Below are positions 14,545 to 27,070 of a stretch of 64,000 bases of DNA, piece after piece (within the stretch, counting starts at the first letter, position 1; each line of letters begins with the position of its first letter). Both the position numbers and the translations under genes were made by a program. Below the pieces are notes generated by a model that was given only the letters and a program-made list of their open reading frames with translations, did not search any database and was not told the DNA's origin. The stretch lies in the NCBI GenBank assembly GCA_013397695.1, contig VYZI01000087.1, forward strand, positions 2,238,731 through 2,302,730, written 5' to 3'. The DNA comes from Centropus unirufus (Eukaryota; Chordata; Aves; Cuculiformes; Centropidae).

Positions 14545-14708
14545 CTGAAAAGAAAGAAAACAAAAAGAAAGAAAGGAGAGAAAATTCAATATTTAAATGA
14601 GCATTTTTATGTCTTTAAAATTCACATTTGTTAAGTTAAACCAGAACTATATTAAAAACTTCTTCTAAAAGAGCAATATTTGGTGTCTCTCTAGCATTTT
14701 CTTCCCCA

Positions 14709-14766
14709 TTTTCTACATCTTCTACACCTTTTCTACACCTTCTACACCTTTTCTACACCTTCTCCT
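14709..14766. repeat. Pyrimidine-rich minisatellite
   Basis: Tandem copies of TCTACACCT alternate with a version carrying two extra T, giving a compound unit of about 20 bp repeated roughly 2.5 times; the first copy has TCTACATCT. It lies in PLCG2 intron 1, about 165 bp from the exon 2 acceptor. Confidence 0.85.
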
Positions 14767-17700
14767 AATCAAAAACTAGTCTAAATGCAATTATACTGCA
14801 CAAAATGCTTTGACCATGGCAGTTCATTTCTCTTACCAAGCCTCCAACTTTTATTGCCAGTATAATAACCAGCCAAGGAAGAGTTACTTCCTAGATGATT
14901 ACAAAAGGAACTCTTGATTAGACAGCCAAACATGGTACCTGGTACAATTAGGAGCAGAACCCTCTTCTGTAATATCTCATAGGTTTTCTATAGTGAGTCT
15001 ATCACTTGCAAATTATGTATGCACATCAAATGAACCTACTATGTATTCTGGCCAAAGAATATTCCTTCAAGAAGATGACATTAGGAGGAGCTACAATGAC
15101 TGAAGCCTAGCAATCCAATGACAAGGCATCCTTATTTCATGCATTATCAGCTAATTCTTACATTTTAACCTATATGAGATTTCAAACCAGCTAATTGTCC
15201 TTCTGCGAGCTGTAAGGAAAATGAGGAGGGAATATGAGTAAATACACATACTGAAATAAATGTTGGCTATGTCTCAGTTTATACACTGCTAAGACTTCAT
15301 GGCTGAGTTTCTCTTACACAGCCTCCTCCTCCTCATGCCCAGGCCAGGCTGCAGCTATTTGTGCACAAACACTTGCAAGACATCTAGGCACAAAACTGCC
15401 AAAAGAGAGATGTACACACAGCAGCTCTCAAACATCAGCATGTTTCTGTGCTTCGGTCTCCCACACACCATCACATCAGCTAATTGCAAGCTTGATTACT
15501 CCTCAGCAAGATTATTTACAAACAGGATGCCCTGGAACCTACTCGTTCATCCATGCACAAAGAAGGAAGCGGACTGTTTTCATAGGAGGAGCAGGAGCTG
15601 CACAGTTCCCAACCATCCCCCTTAACCACATCCCTGAGCAGGACAGGTTTAAAGAATCTCTGGGCACATGCAGCCACGAACCACAGCATCTCCTCTACTT
15701 CTCTTCCTCTCTCTTCAGTCCACTACTCTCCATCACGAGCAGTTTCAGTTTCCATGTTGATAGCTAATTCGACCATGCCACTTCTCGCTTCCCCTTCATA
15801 ACTTCTTCCAACCCTCCTACCCCTCACCCCATGCCGCTCTCTTCTGACCTGCTCTTCGCTGAAGACCGCTCGTTCCTGCTCTCTCTCGTGAATACCACAA
15901 ACCTGTCTTTCAACATTATGTCACAAACTATTTTCAGTGCAATCTGTCCAACTTTAAAGCTGTTTGGTGCAACCACTCCAATCTCTTTGTAAATTCTACC
16001 ACTTCAATCAACGCTTTTTAAGTTAACAGATAAACAAATAACAGCCCCTTTTTACCTGCAGGGTGGCCTGTTCTGCATTGCACACAGTGAACCTGAAGTG
16101 CTCTAGAGCAGGAACTGTGTCTCACTCCATGTTTTGCAAAGCATTATACAGATTACATGGTGTATACTATCTACAAGCTTGATATTGTAGTAAGAAAATT
16201 GAGCAGCCTTTTCTTATAATACTTAAATATATATATACACTCCAATTTTTCAACTGGGAGGGAGTGAACAGCTTCTAAAGGTAGTATGCAACAGCAGATT
16301 TTAGCCAGAATGTAACTGATCCTTTTTGACCCCCTGGAACTAATCAATTAATCATTTAAATTATCATGGGCTAGCATCTAACAAGATAGCCATAGCCACC
16401 TTTTCTCGCTACAATGACTTGTAAATTAAAGGAAAGTAAATTAAAGAAAGGTAGAATAAAAATGTAAATTAAATTAAAATCTTTGTGTGGTGTCTGGATT
16501 TCTGACAGAAAAACAACCCCGTCTCCTCCCTTTGCTCTTTTCATTTAAAAGTGTATGAAAATCACATGAACATGACGTGATTTGGAACAAGACTAAACCA
16601 TTTTATCAACCCCACAATGCAAGAATAGAAACCTCCAATTTAAATTATACAGTTTTTCAGGGGTTTATAACAAAACACGCATCTTCTCTGCCTTCTGCAG
16701 TTCAAGTTGTAGCTGTAAAATGAAATATGACATAGAACAACATTAAAAAAGGAGTTTCTAAATACAGCTATTTAACAGAAGGCAATGCAGAAGGTTTTTT
16801 GAGAGATTAGTCCCTTAGTACAAAGGAACTGCTTCTCAGAGGTGGCTTCGTAAACTGTTTCCGCTAAATAAAATATACTGGACTTCCCCTTTTAAAGTAG
16901 CTCTTTCTTCTAAAAACAGAGCAAACAGCAGTTTTAGTCAAACTTAAACCCTAAGTCACAAGGCAAGTTTTTAACTTACTATGAAACAACACTGCAGCTG
17001 AGGTTACCTACTTCATCAGTAAAAGGTAGAAAGAAAGTCGTAATATTTGAAGCTAACTGACAGTTCCCATACCGTTTTGGCTACCTGCTCCAGTTTAAGA
17101 ATGTCACAAAGAGCAGTATAACACACTACAGCTCCCAAATGATCGTTCCATTAGGAAAAGCTTCCATTTGGAAGTCATTGATATCAGATCTAATCTTTTC
17201 AACACTAAGAGCCTTCTTGCACCTACCTGCAGGTGCCCCGTAGCCTTCTAACACACATCACTGCGCAACCATTCGAATCAACAATATTTCTACCCATTCA
17301 AGCGGCAGAACTCTGTAACGATCCTCATTACCCTGCTATCTGGATACGTCTAAACCAGTGGGGTATGAGCTACAAGATACCCTTAGGTGCAATGGAAACG
17401 TTACTGTTCTTCAACTGAAGATTTATTGAACCCTAGAGTAGAAAGGTCCAGCATCCCTTATACGATTCAAGATGCGAGCTAATAGCCATAGAAACATATC
17501 AGAGGCTCTCGTTTAAACACAAATATCAATATGTGACTCTTTCCCCTTGACTGTAGGCACTAGAAGAGCAAAACTATGATGATGTCCCCTACCGCATACA
17601 GAATTGGGACCATTTGTTACTATTTATGTAAAAGTAGTTTTTATATTTTTTTATTGAAGAGTCTGACTCATTTGGACTAAAGAGTCAGAAAGACTCATTG

Positions 17701-17844
17701 CAAATATGCAAGTGAACATGGACACAGAAAAATAATCCCTACTTAGTCTATTCAAAAATCTGTATGTTTGGTTTTGCTTCATTTCACTACTTCAGAGTTT
17801 CAAAAACAAACCCTTCTTATCTGAAGATCAGCCTACAACTCTTA

Positions 17845-17872
17845 CCTCTCTTTGTGATAAAACAAAGAGAGG
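17845..17872. repeat. Perfect 11-bp inverted repeat (hairpin)
   Basis: CCTCTCTTTGT (17,845-17,855) and ACAAAGAGAGG (17,862-17,872) are exact reverse complements separated by a six-base GATAAA loop. After one mismatch, two more outer pairs are possible. It lies about 0.36 kb from the CpG island, in PLCG2 intron 1. Confidence 0.9.
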
Positions 17873-18229
17873 CAAAACTGTAGTAAAGGCAAACTCTAAA
17901 GGCACAGGCCAACAAAGAACATCTCAGATAAGCACTGCGGAATCCATCCTGTTATAACTTCACTCCTATAACACAGCAGGCGCTTTCCAGGCACACATCA
18001 GCCAAGCAGTGCAAATCAAAGCTCAACTTCACACAATTCCTAACTTTTCCCATGCGCTGCAGGCACTGGAGCCTCCTCCGCTTAGGCAGAAAGATTGTTG
18101 CATCCTCTCGCCCTAGCGCTGCCTTCGGATGCGTTTAGGACATCACTGCACCCGAGCAGGCACTGCCTCAGCCCATCATTAACACCAGCTCATTACCACG
18201 GCGCTAATAACTAATAACAATCAACACAC

Positions 18230-18960
18230 GGCTCTGCACGGAGCTTTGCAGCGGAGCTGCCGCCCCGGAGCAGGGAGGGACGGGCGGACGCTCCCTCCGG
18301 GCAGCGCTGCACGCCCCGAGGGTTCCCTCCCTTCTCCGGCTGCGGCGGGGTCCCTCAGGGAGCCCCAGTGTCCCGCGTCCTTCCCGCCGCAGCCCCTGCC
18401 TCCTCCTAGGGTCCCCCTCTCTCCGTCCCACGCCCCCTCCCTCACGCAGCTCCCGCCCGCGCCCGGCCCCGCAGGACGCGGCTGCCCAGTCCGGCCGCGC
18501 AGCACCTGCAGCCGCCGGGGCCGCCCTCACCTGCGCAGCGGCGGGGAGCGGTCCCCGCGGTGCCGGAGCTGCCGGCGCCTCTGCGGGGCCCCCACTTCTG
18601 CTTCTGCCGTGACCGGGAAGGGGCGGGGACACGTGACCCCCCCGGCACCTCCTGGCGCGCGGAGCCGGGCGGCGGCGGCGGCGACACCCAGTGTTCCCCA
18701 TTGCCCCTCAGCCCGCCTGTCCCCACCGCCCGGCCTTCCGTCCCTCCCTCCCTGCCGGGGCTCTTGGCCCCCGCGCCTCTGCCTGCCCCGGGGCTCGAGG
18801 GGCCCTCCCCGCCTGGCCCAGGCGGGCAGCCCGGCCGCTGTCCCGGGGCGCGTGCCCTGCGCGGTCTGAGGAGGCGCTGGCTGCGCTGAGGGCGCAGCCG
18901 GTGCCACAGGCGGCCGCGCTTGGCGACGGGCTCTGAATCCGAGCGCGCCGGGGCTTTCAA
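18230..18960. promoter_or_regulatory. CpG island, probable PLCG2 promoter
   Basis: An abrupt block of very high GC with many CpG dinucleotides lies in otherwise AT-rich DNA. It carries a GC box GGGGCGGGG (18,620-18,628), an E-box CACGTG in the context ACACGTGACC (18,630-18,635) typical of USF/MITF/TFE-type sites, and an ETS-like CCGGGAAG (18,613-18,620). No TATA box was seen. It lies about 4 kb upstream of the PLCG2 first coding exon, and a good minus-strand donor is inside it. Long open frames on both strands here come from GC-rich composition and are not counted as genes. A divergent plus-strand transcript is possible, but I see no exon to support it. Confidence 0.8.
18531..18640 (-). other. 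PLCG2: Candidate PLCG2 untranslated exon 1
   Basis: On the minus strand the CpG island contains CTGCGCAG followed by GTGAGGGCGG, a strong donor with GT at 18,529-18,530. It sits about 4 kb upstream of the acceptor of the first coding exon in the correct orientation. Mammalian PLCG2 also begins with a non-coding exon in a CpG island. The 3' boundary at 18,531 is the best of two donors I see; the other is CTGCAG followed by GTGCTG near 18,503. The start near 18,640 is only a guess from the GC box and E-box there. No transcript evidence is available from sequence alone. Confidence 0.45.
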
Positions 18961-21900
18961 GTTCATGCGGACTCGCTTTAAGTGACCCGCTAGGAACTTG
19001 AGGCACAGCCACCTCCGGTTTCGATCCACAGGACAAAGTGCTTCCCTGCTCGGGATCCAGAAGGGCGCTGATAGGACAGGACATTCTGTCTTCAGGTCAA
19101 GCCCCGGTGCTGCCGTGCCATTTGAGGAATCAGTTTTGCCTCAGGCCTATTTGGTAAATCTGGAGAAAATCCTGCACCTGTAGGCAGAATAACGAAGCCA
19201 TCACAGGAAACAAGTCACGCCAGTTCAGAAAACTTGTGCTAAGAAACCGAAGTTAGGGTACAGTGTTCGCAAGGAGCACATTTCTCACACAGAAGTTCTT
19301 GGCTATTTCTGCTAGAGCCGCACCACGCTACAATGGCACAACCCATATTCTAAATACTGGTTTCCAAACACTGGAGTTAAGCCTGGCAAAGTTAGAGCTT
19401 CATCTCGTCTCCTTCCAACACCAGTAGCTGACACAAAGGAGTGGAAAGGACATGCCTTTTAACAGACTTGAATCTAATCTACTCTATAGAGAGGAAAAAA
19501 AGTTTTCCATAATGTCAGTCAGCTTTATAAATGGCTGAACAGTAATTAAACATATTTTTTTTATTAATGCTTTCACCCTATACATGCAGAAACTACTGAA
19601 ACAAAATAATACCTGGAATGGGGTAGCAACAATTTCTGCAATAAACGCCAAAGGCAATACTACCTAGCTACCTAGAAAGAAAAGAAAATGTCCATTGTAT
19701 ACAACAAAAGCTGTAGGAGCAATTTGGGAAACTCTTTCCTAAAGCAAACTAACAAACAAGAATTTGTATATGCAGAATAAGTATAAATCACATTGAGTTC
19801 TCTCTTGCATACTTTATTTTTATCTCTTCATCTTTAAAGCCTTCAGTGTCTCATGTCGAAGCTGCCTGCCTTTGAAATTATATGAATGGTGACAGTATGC
19901 TAACACCAAGTGGCCAACTTCCCCAGCTACAAAAGCTAATACCAAAATATTGATATGGTCAAAGCCACACAGTGCATACCACGTGCCACAGTGAGCTGAA
20001 GGGTCCAGGTGATCCCAGGCATTTTACAAGCAGAAAATAACAGTATTCTCTGAATCCCAGCTCTCGAATCCAGGAAATTTGTCTGTGTGTTGACAGTGAA
20101 TCGAAGTTCCAGCAAATACCAACCTCAGCAGCCCCTCCTGGTTCTGCTTCACTTGGCCAGGTACCAACAGCCTCTTCGCAAGTCATATGACACCGCTTCA
20201 GCACAGGAACCACCCTTGAACAACCCGCAAGCTGCACAGGCACGGTGACGACCATCTTCGTGATACTCAGAGACTTTGCTGCTGCAGAAGTTCAGTGCTG
20301 CTGCAAAGTGTACTGGACTTGAGACTAGACCTATTTCAGTGTAGATGTACCTCAGTGGTGTCCTGGAAGGCAGACTAAAACCTACCAACTCCCAAAAATT
20401 CTTGCAAAACCATAGCTTACCCAATAAATCTCTCTCTCTTAAAGCTGAAGATTCATTATATAGTCAGAGAAAATATGTACGTGGAAGAAAATCATAGCTG
20501 CAGGGCGGATCATAACATTGAACTCGTAAGTTCCTGGATGCAACAAAATCGTAGCCATATAGATTAACTAAACAATCCCTGAAATCAAACCAATAAAACA
20601 GTAACTCTTACAAACACCAGCTGTTACTCAGCACATCCACTCCTTAGAAATAAGCATACTCTGTCACCCTGACAATCACAACTAAAGAGTTAAATTACTG
20701 TCAGAATCAGCAACTCCGCCATCCAACTTGCAAACCAAGAGAGGGACCTTGCAGGCAGACAACAGAAATTCCTGTAAAGAGTGTGCAACTCACAGTCACG
20801 GATAACTATCAGGTGACAAGTTCAGTCTTTTTTTTTTGTAGCAAAAATGCCCAGATAGGTGTGCTGAGGAGAGGTGTGGGGAAATCACTTCTCTTGAGTT
20901 GAAGACTCTGGCCCAGGCAAAGCCTGTGCATTTAAAAAGGAGAAGGAGGTTAGCCACTAGGATAAAATCTTCCTTTTTTCTTCGCCCCCCCTGTAGTTGA
21001 ACTTTCTTATAATTTTAAAATGCTCTTTGAAGTGTTAAAAAGTACAATCACAATTTATACTATAAGATCTGAAAAGCAAGTTTTTCCACTGGAAGCACAT
21101 TTTTCCATTTCTCTCATAAATCCTCAGAAAAGGAATTTATAGTGTTGACACTGACACTTTCTTAATTACAGCATTAGAAATTCAGCTCTGTTATTGTCAT
21201 ATTTGGTAATGAAGCGTTGATTATTTCCCCTGAAGAATAAAACAAGGCATGAAAGAGAATCACAAGGCTGGCTAAGCAGCCTCATGGATATAATAAATAA
21301 CGGTCACAAAACTAGTGCCACATTCTCACAGGAGCTATGAAAAAAATACAGCTTTTATATAGAAGACAGAAATAGAATAGCATTATCCATCAATTGTAAG
21401 AAATGTAAGACTCATTAGGCAGGAGGAATAAATGTTTTAGAGACTGTCACTGACAGATTATCTAGCCCAAGTACTTGCTACACCATCCCAGCATTACCAC
21501 TCCTTAGCAGGAAGTGCATTCGCTCAGCGAGATTTCCTGGTTAGATCTGCATACCTGTAAGGAGAAGTTTCATACAGCATCCTTCATTTTCAAGCTTTTG
21601 TTTGATGAACACTTAATCTGCAGGATTCGGAAGCAAGTTTTACACTTGCCATCAAGAGAACTTGCATACCGCCTTCTCAGGATTAGGAGTCAATCCAATT
21701 TCCTCTCAGAAAGCACGTGCCAGTTTGTGAGGGAGAAATCTGTCATCAGTCAGGTCTGGCTGAAGATAGTTGCTGTTAAGTGCAGTGATATTACTTTTGC
21801 AGAACTGTTGACTGCTTCCTGGGTGGGTTTATGAGGGAGGACTCGCACACACATCCACACGAACTGCTTGACTGCAGAGGTCAGTGAATGCAAAGAACAT

Positions 21901-24900
21901 GCCGCTTTGTTATAGCTTTTATTCAAAAACCTTTTTATTTTGTCTAAGTTTTTACTTTACCAAAGAAAACTAAATTGCTTGTGTACAGGGCATTCTAATC
22001 AACGCTAGTCCTGGACTTGAGGTTGCATGCAATGGCCCAGAAGCCACTGGCTAGTTGCCCTGTTCCATTGTTGAGGTGGCAGCAATTGCTGCAGCCTGGA
22101 GGGAGGTGGGGAAGGACATCACTTCCAGTTACTGCTGCCACTGGCAGCGCAGTTCTGTACCATCCTGGCTCCCTGTGACTGTAGATTCAGCTACACTGGG
22201 AAGCCTTGATAAGACTTTAATGGTCACCTTTAGTGTCTCAAAAGGGCTTTCACAGCATGAAGCTGACATTTGAGAATATTGTCCTACTGCAGCTGTACAA
22301 CTCAACAAACTTTACAGGGGACCCAACTTCAAACATGGTTGTACTGTGTGAAAGGTCCAACACCCTCAGGACATCTCAACATAATGGAGTTCAGGCTCCT
22401 GGCAAACTGTATTTCATGTAAAAAAAAATTGTTCAAGTGTATACTTGGCTCCCTTCTTATCAGAGTTTCATTTTAATCTTGGTACATTATTGTCACTTAA
22501 TATTTAAAGTAAATATTGATTTAAAATAAACTACTTCAGTCACCAGCGGAAAAGCTGGCCTGTTGCCTGCTGCAATGTTTGAATCCTAAAACATTCAGCT
22601 ACTCCCACATTTTGATCACCCTGTCTTTTGTTATTTGCAAACACTGCATTTTAAAATAACTTCTGAGGTGTTACTGCCTTCTGTCCTCATACACAAAATG
22701 CAATACTATCCCTTACAAAAAAATTCTGTAACAATTTTCATTTGTAAGTCAAAGCATTTTATGAAAAAAAGAAAGAGTGAAAATAATTATTTTGCATTTT
22801 CAAAGGCATCAGGTCAAGCAAGTGAGGACGTTCACCAGACATCTCACAGTAATAGCACACCTTGGGCAGAATGTCTTCCAGGTTTTATACTAGTGTCTTA
22901 ACCTTCCTTATAGCAAAGCTTGCAATGCCAGGAGAAAACTTTTCATTTGTCAGAATTTATTTTTTTTACCTTTCCGGTGAGCATAAACTCTGCTGTGTGA
23001 TTTGGGGTGATCAAGTAAAACCTCCAAATACACGTGAGAACCTTTGATCTAAGCATCAATGTGTGGGGTTTGGTACACATACTAGCTATTTACTCTGTGT
23101 CTTGGGCCAGTTCTGCTGGTCGCACCAAACATTAGTTTTTTTAAAGGGCTTGAGATCACACTTTCAGTTGAAATGTAAAGTGCTACAGCCACTGCAGCAA
23201 CAGCTGTGAAATACCAGCAGCTCAATACCAGTGCTATCAACAGTGAGAAATTCAGTGTTACCAAAGCCTCAGCAGAACAGAAAAACTGCAGGAGACTCTG
23301 CGGGTAGCGAGGAGAACTTTTCTCCTGTGCCTTTTGTGCCAACAACATGAAAATCTTTCATAAAAACAATGATTGCAAGTGGGAGGCACTGAAAGAAAAA
23401 CATTATTTAACAATAGTTCTGAAAGAAGTAAGATACAACTCAGAAAGAAAAAGCCCAGATTTTCCCTCTAGTTACCTTTCAGCCTTTCATTTCTTTCACA
23501 CTACAGAGTAGCACCCCAGGTGAGTTTAGGAGAGAAAAGCACTTTGTTACTGTCTGCTTTAGCCTCCTGCTCTCACTCATTATCCCTGTGAGGTCTAAGA
23601 AGTAGAAAGAAGGATAAATTAAGGCATGCTTAGCCACTGCTCTGAACTTGCCACGGGGAGCCCTGGTGGGATCTTAGAGTGTTGTGCACTGACAGTAAGA
23701 ACACACACCCAGCACTGCTACAGTGTGCACTTTCACTGGTCATTTCCCATTTTCCACCCATCCTGATGTCATCTTCTTAATGTTGACTTTGCTACCACTG
23801 GTGGAAGATCTTCTGGGACTCTGTGAATATATAACACAGGTCTTTCACTACTTTATATATGGCTGATTGCAGGGATTTATTATTGTCTAAGTCCTACCCT
23901 CAGAGCACACAGGAAGGGAGGAGAAGTTCTTGCAGCTGGGCTCACTCATGCAAAAATCAGCTCTTATCCATCACATGCTACATCAGAAAAGTTTTGAAAA
24001 GCCCTCTAGCTAATCAAAACACTTGAATTAGCTGGAAACGGAGAAAGCATGCCGGTCCTATTACAGATAAAGCATGTAATCACATACAAACACATGTCAA
24101 AATCTCACTAAAATCAAAATATGATTGAAAAATTAATGATGTACATGAGTGATAATTTCTGAATAGGGGTAGAATGAGAGGTACTCTTCTGGGATATGTG
24201 TTGCAGATGCCTGTGCCTTGGAAGAGCGGCCATCTGGTGTATCTCTTAGATCAGCATATTTGTATAGAATGCAAATCGTTGTTGCAATTGCTGTTATCTT
24301 TATGCACCATAGTCATAACTGAATGAGTCACATAAAAGGGCAAAAACCTTCTGTTCTACTTTTTATGATAAGCATCTTTTTAACGCACAGTGTTGGAGAC
24401 CCCATGCATCAACAGGTCGAGGTAGGAGTTGGTATTGGGTGAGGCATGACAGACCCTGGCATAGGGGCCCAATCTTATTAACATATTTTTTAACAGTTTG
24501 GTGGAAAAAAATAGATAGTATAGATACTAATGACTGAGTTCTGAATAAATTAGATATTCAGGATAGGCTGCTTAAGTTTTTTAGTCTCTCAAACTGCTTT
24601 CTAGCTTGCCGAAGAAATCAGAGCAGCTGTGGTAGAGGCTGCTGCGTCCTCTGCTCTGGGGCTGGCAGCTGGGGTACTGCAAAGTGGGCAAATTCACTGA
24701 GGCCCATGGTCTGTAAAAACAATCTTCTGAGTACCACACAGAGCAAAATTAACTTTGCACCTTCAGAACCTCTGTTGGTGAAGGGCCATTTTTCAGAAAT
24801 TAAGGTAGATATCAAGCACCTCACCACACTATTTCTCAAATAGAAGTCTTCATATGCAGGTAGAGTCATCTTGTGTCACTTAGCATATTAAAAATCATAT

Positions 24901-25267
24901 ATTAAAAGGCTTTTACATCTACCAGAGAATTTTATTTCTGTTAAAATATTCAGAAACTTCACAATATGTTTGTAAGTACCAGCCATGAAGGTCTTCTCAA
25001 TCTATAATATTTGACTGAAAATCTGAGCTCGTACCCCATATGAGCTGCTTAAAAAACAAACATCAAACCTGAGCTTTTCCAACAGAGACAAAACATGAAA
25101 AAACAAACCTTCTTTCGTAGGAGAACTTCTAACATGTCACTCATTTTAATAATGCCTAGAATAAAGATCCTAGCAATGTGAATTTGCAAATGCTTTTTTA
25201 GACTGATCTCCAAATTGGAATGAATAAAAAATAGCTCATTATCTTCAGCTGAGCATCCTGGCCTTAT

Positions 25268-25310
25268 TTGTGTGTGTTCATGACATTAAAAATTTAATGC
25301 ACACACACAA
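25268..25310. repeat. Two-tier inverted repeat
   Basis: The outer arms TTGTGTGTGT (25,268-25,277) and ACACACACAA (25,301-25,310) are perfect complements. The inner arms CATTAAA (25,284-25,290) and TTTAATG (25,293-25,299) are also perfect, around a two-base loop. A six-base bulge on the left and one base on the right separate the tiers. Confidence 0.9.
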
Positions 25311-26561
25311 AAAAATTGTTTCCTCCTCTTTTTTTTCTTAGCAGTTTTAAAATACTGTTCCCTCTTTCAAAGAAAATGCTTTTACATTTCCTTTATGATT
25401 AGGAAAGTCCTTTTGTTCTGCTGCTAAACTACAGAATATTTTATTTTACAGAAGACAAAAGCTAGAACACAGAATGCTCTGCCAGGTAATTTAAACCAAA
25501 CTGCCTTCCCTCCAGATCCTTTCTGCCACACATCAGGAATTATTTAACCCCATTTCTACAAAGGATAGCTGCCCTGCTGAATCTCAAAGGCAGCAATACA
25601 GAGCTTACCTTCAATCCTGTGCAGAATAATGAATGATATACTGCTGAGATTAGCAAGGCAGTGTCAAACGGACATTTCTTCCTCTTTGTACTCTGATTCC
25701 ACCTGCGTAAAAGCACACTGTTAATATCCCTTCAGCATACAAAATTTCTTATCAAGTTTTCAGCAACCTGGGCCTTTAAGTTAATTTAAAATTTTTTGTC
25801 GCCTTTGATGACATGCTCTTCTCCTTTACAAGGACAGATTTTGTTATGGCTGTTGCTAGCTGTGGAAAAAAAGTAAAAAAGGGAAGTTGTAAGATAGAAA
25901 GTGGAAACAAATTCTGAAATATGTCACTTCCAGCTAGCAAGACTCTCTCCTCTCCTACTCTCTTCATGGGCAGAGCTCTTCTCATGCTGTGTCACTTGCA
26001 CAGCGCAGTAATGTATTAACAATGCCCCCACCTGAGATCAACACAACAATTTTTATAGTTTCTAGTTTGTCTTAAGCAAATTTCGAATTCTTTGCTTTCT
26101 GGTTTCTAAACCTTTGGGATGCACTCTCTGCCTGTTTTTAAGTTTTTTCTGTAACCAAGGGAGTTCATAATTTACTTTTTTAAGAAATGCTAAGAATCTC
26201 TTGGACTCTGCAATTCCAGCAGCTGGGCTTCAAGGAAAATATATAGCATCTTTAACCCGCAGAAAAATAAAACAAACAATGAAAATTGAAAGCACTCACT
26301 TCTGTTTCGAGATATGCATTTATAATACATATAAGCAGCCTGTGTTCAGCCATGTGCTGTCCGGACAAAAAATGGCTTCCACTTAGAACTGAGGATTTAA
26401 AAATTAGACAACAAGAGATCTCCTGGTTTATTATCCTGGAGGGAAACAGATTAAAAGAAGGTTCCTTTTGTCAACAACTGATAAATTGCATCATTTTTGT
26501 TTCTTATTTTAAAAAAATTAAAATGTTGAAGCGGAATAATAACAGTTTTCTATTAATTTAT

Positions 26562-26596
26562 NNNNNNNNNNNNNNNNNNNNNNNNNNNNNNNNNNN
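26562..26596. other. Assembly gap (35 N)
   Basis: Thirty-five undetermined bases. Any open frame reported across this point is not meaningful. Confidence 0.99.
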
Positions 26597-27070
26597 AAAC
26601 AAAATTCAACTATTTCTATCAAAACCATGTCCAAATATGGCAAGACATTTTTCAAAATATTTTATGAAGACCAAACAGAACATGACACTATTTGACCAAA
26701 AAGAAAACATACAAAACTAAAAAAAAAAAGCAGAACTATAACTTGAGATGTGGCTCCTTACAGAGAGAGAAAATCCTGGACCCTGTGTGTGACAGACACC
26801 AGCTCCACTGGTCTGGCAGCATGTGTGGAGGTAACATACAGAGCTGCTGACTTGATAAAAGGAGTCTTCAGCAGGTCAACAGGACCTGGGCTATTTCTGT
26901 GGAAGGAAAGACTGAGTTACAAAGCAGAAACAAAAGCTGAAGTTGCTTTTTAGTGGTTTCTGTAGTCTAACAATACCCAGACTTCAGCACTTGGCATTGC
27001 AATACCTATAGTTGCAGAAAGGATATATTTTGCTAAGAAAATAGCAAACTAAAAAAAAAAACAGTGAAAG

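Larger units (their letters stand above)
14545..18528 (-). other. PLCG2: PLCG2 intron 1
   Basis: It lies between the candidate exon 1 donor in the CpG island and the acceptor at 14,545-14,546. It contains a pyrimidine-rich minisatellite at 14,709-14,766, a short AT run near 16,226-16,240 and a perfect 11-bp hairpin at 17,845-17,872. No coding exon is recognisable. Its upper limit depends on the exon 1 call. Confidence 0.55.
1..18640 (-). other. PLCG2: PLCG2 gene, 5' part (span; continues off left edge)
   Basis: Phospholipase C gamma 2 hydrolyses PIP2 to IP3 and diacylglycerol downstream of B-cell, Fc and other immune receptors; it acts at the plasma membrane. Only the promoter, a probable untranslated exon 1 and the first coding exon (14,308-14,544) are inside the window. 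Intron 1 runs from 14,545 to about 18,528-18,530, near 4 kb. Intron 2 covers 1-14,307 and continues beyond the edge; its human counterpart is also very long. I looked on the minus strand of 1-14,307 for the next expected exon (rest of the PH domain) and did not see it. The upper boundary is approximate because the transcription start cannot be read directly. CMIP lies upstream in the same orientation, as in mammals. Confidence 0.85.
18961..27070. other. Intergenic, no gene recognised
   Basis: Upstream of the PLCG2 promoter. It is AT-rich with only short chance open frames on both strands. It includes the two-tier hairpin at 25,268-25,310 and the assembly gap at 26,562-26,596. I see no exon with conserved protein, tRNA or other known RNA. 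Confidence 0.6.

Noticed and set aside
17845..17872. Hairpin as a bacterial-type terminator
   Set aside because: The context is a vertebrate intron, there is no T tract after the stem, and no gene ends here.
18204..19084. Several overlapping open frames of 94-207 codons on both strands in the CpG island
   Set aside because: High GC removes stop codons on both strands. The translations are Pro/Arg/Gly/Ala-rich without any domain, and the island is better explained as a promoter.
26286..26720. 144-codon frame crossing the N gap
   Set aside because: It spans 35 undetermined bases; the translation is an artefact of the gap.
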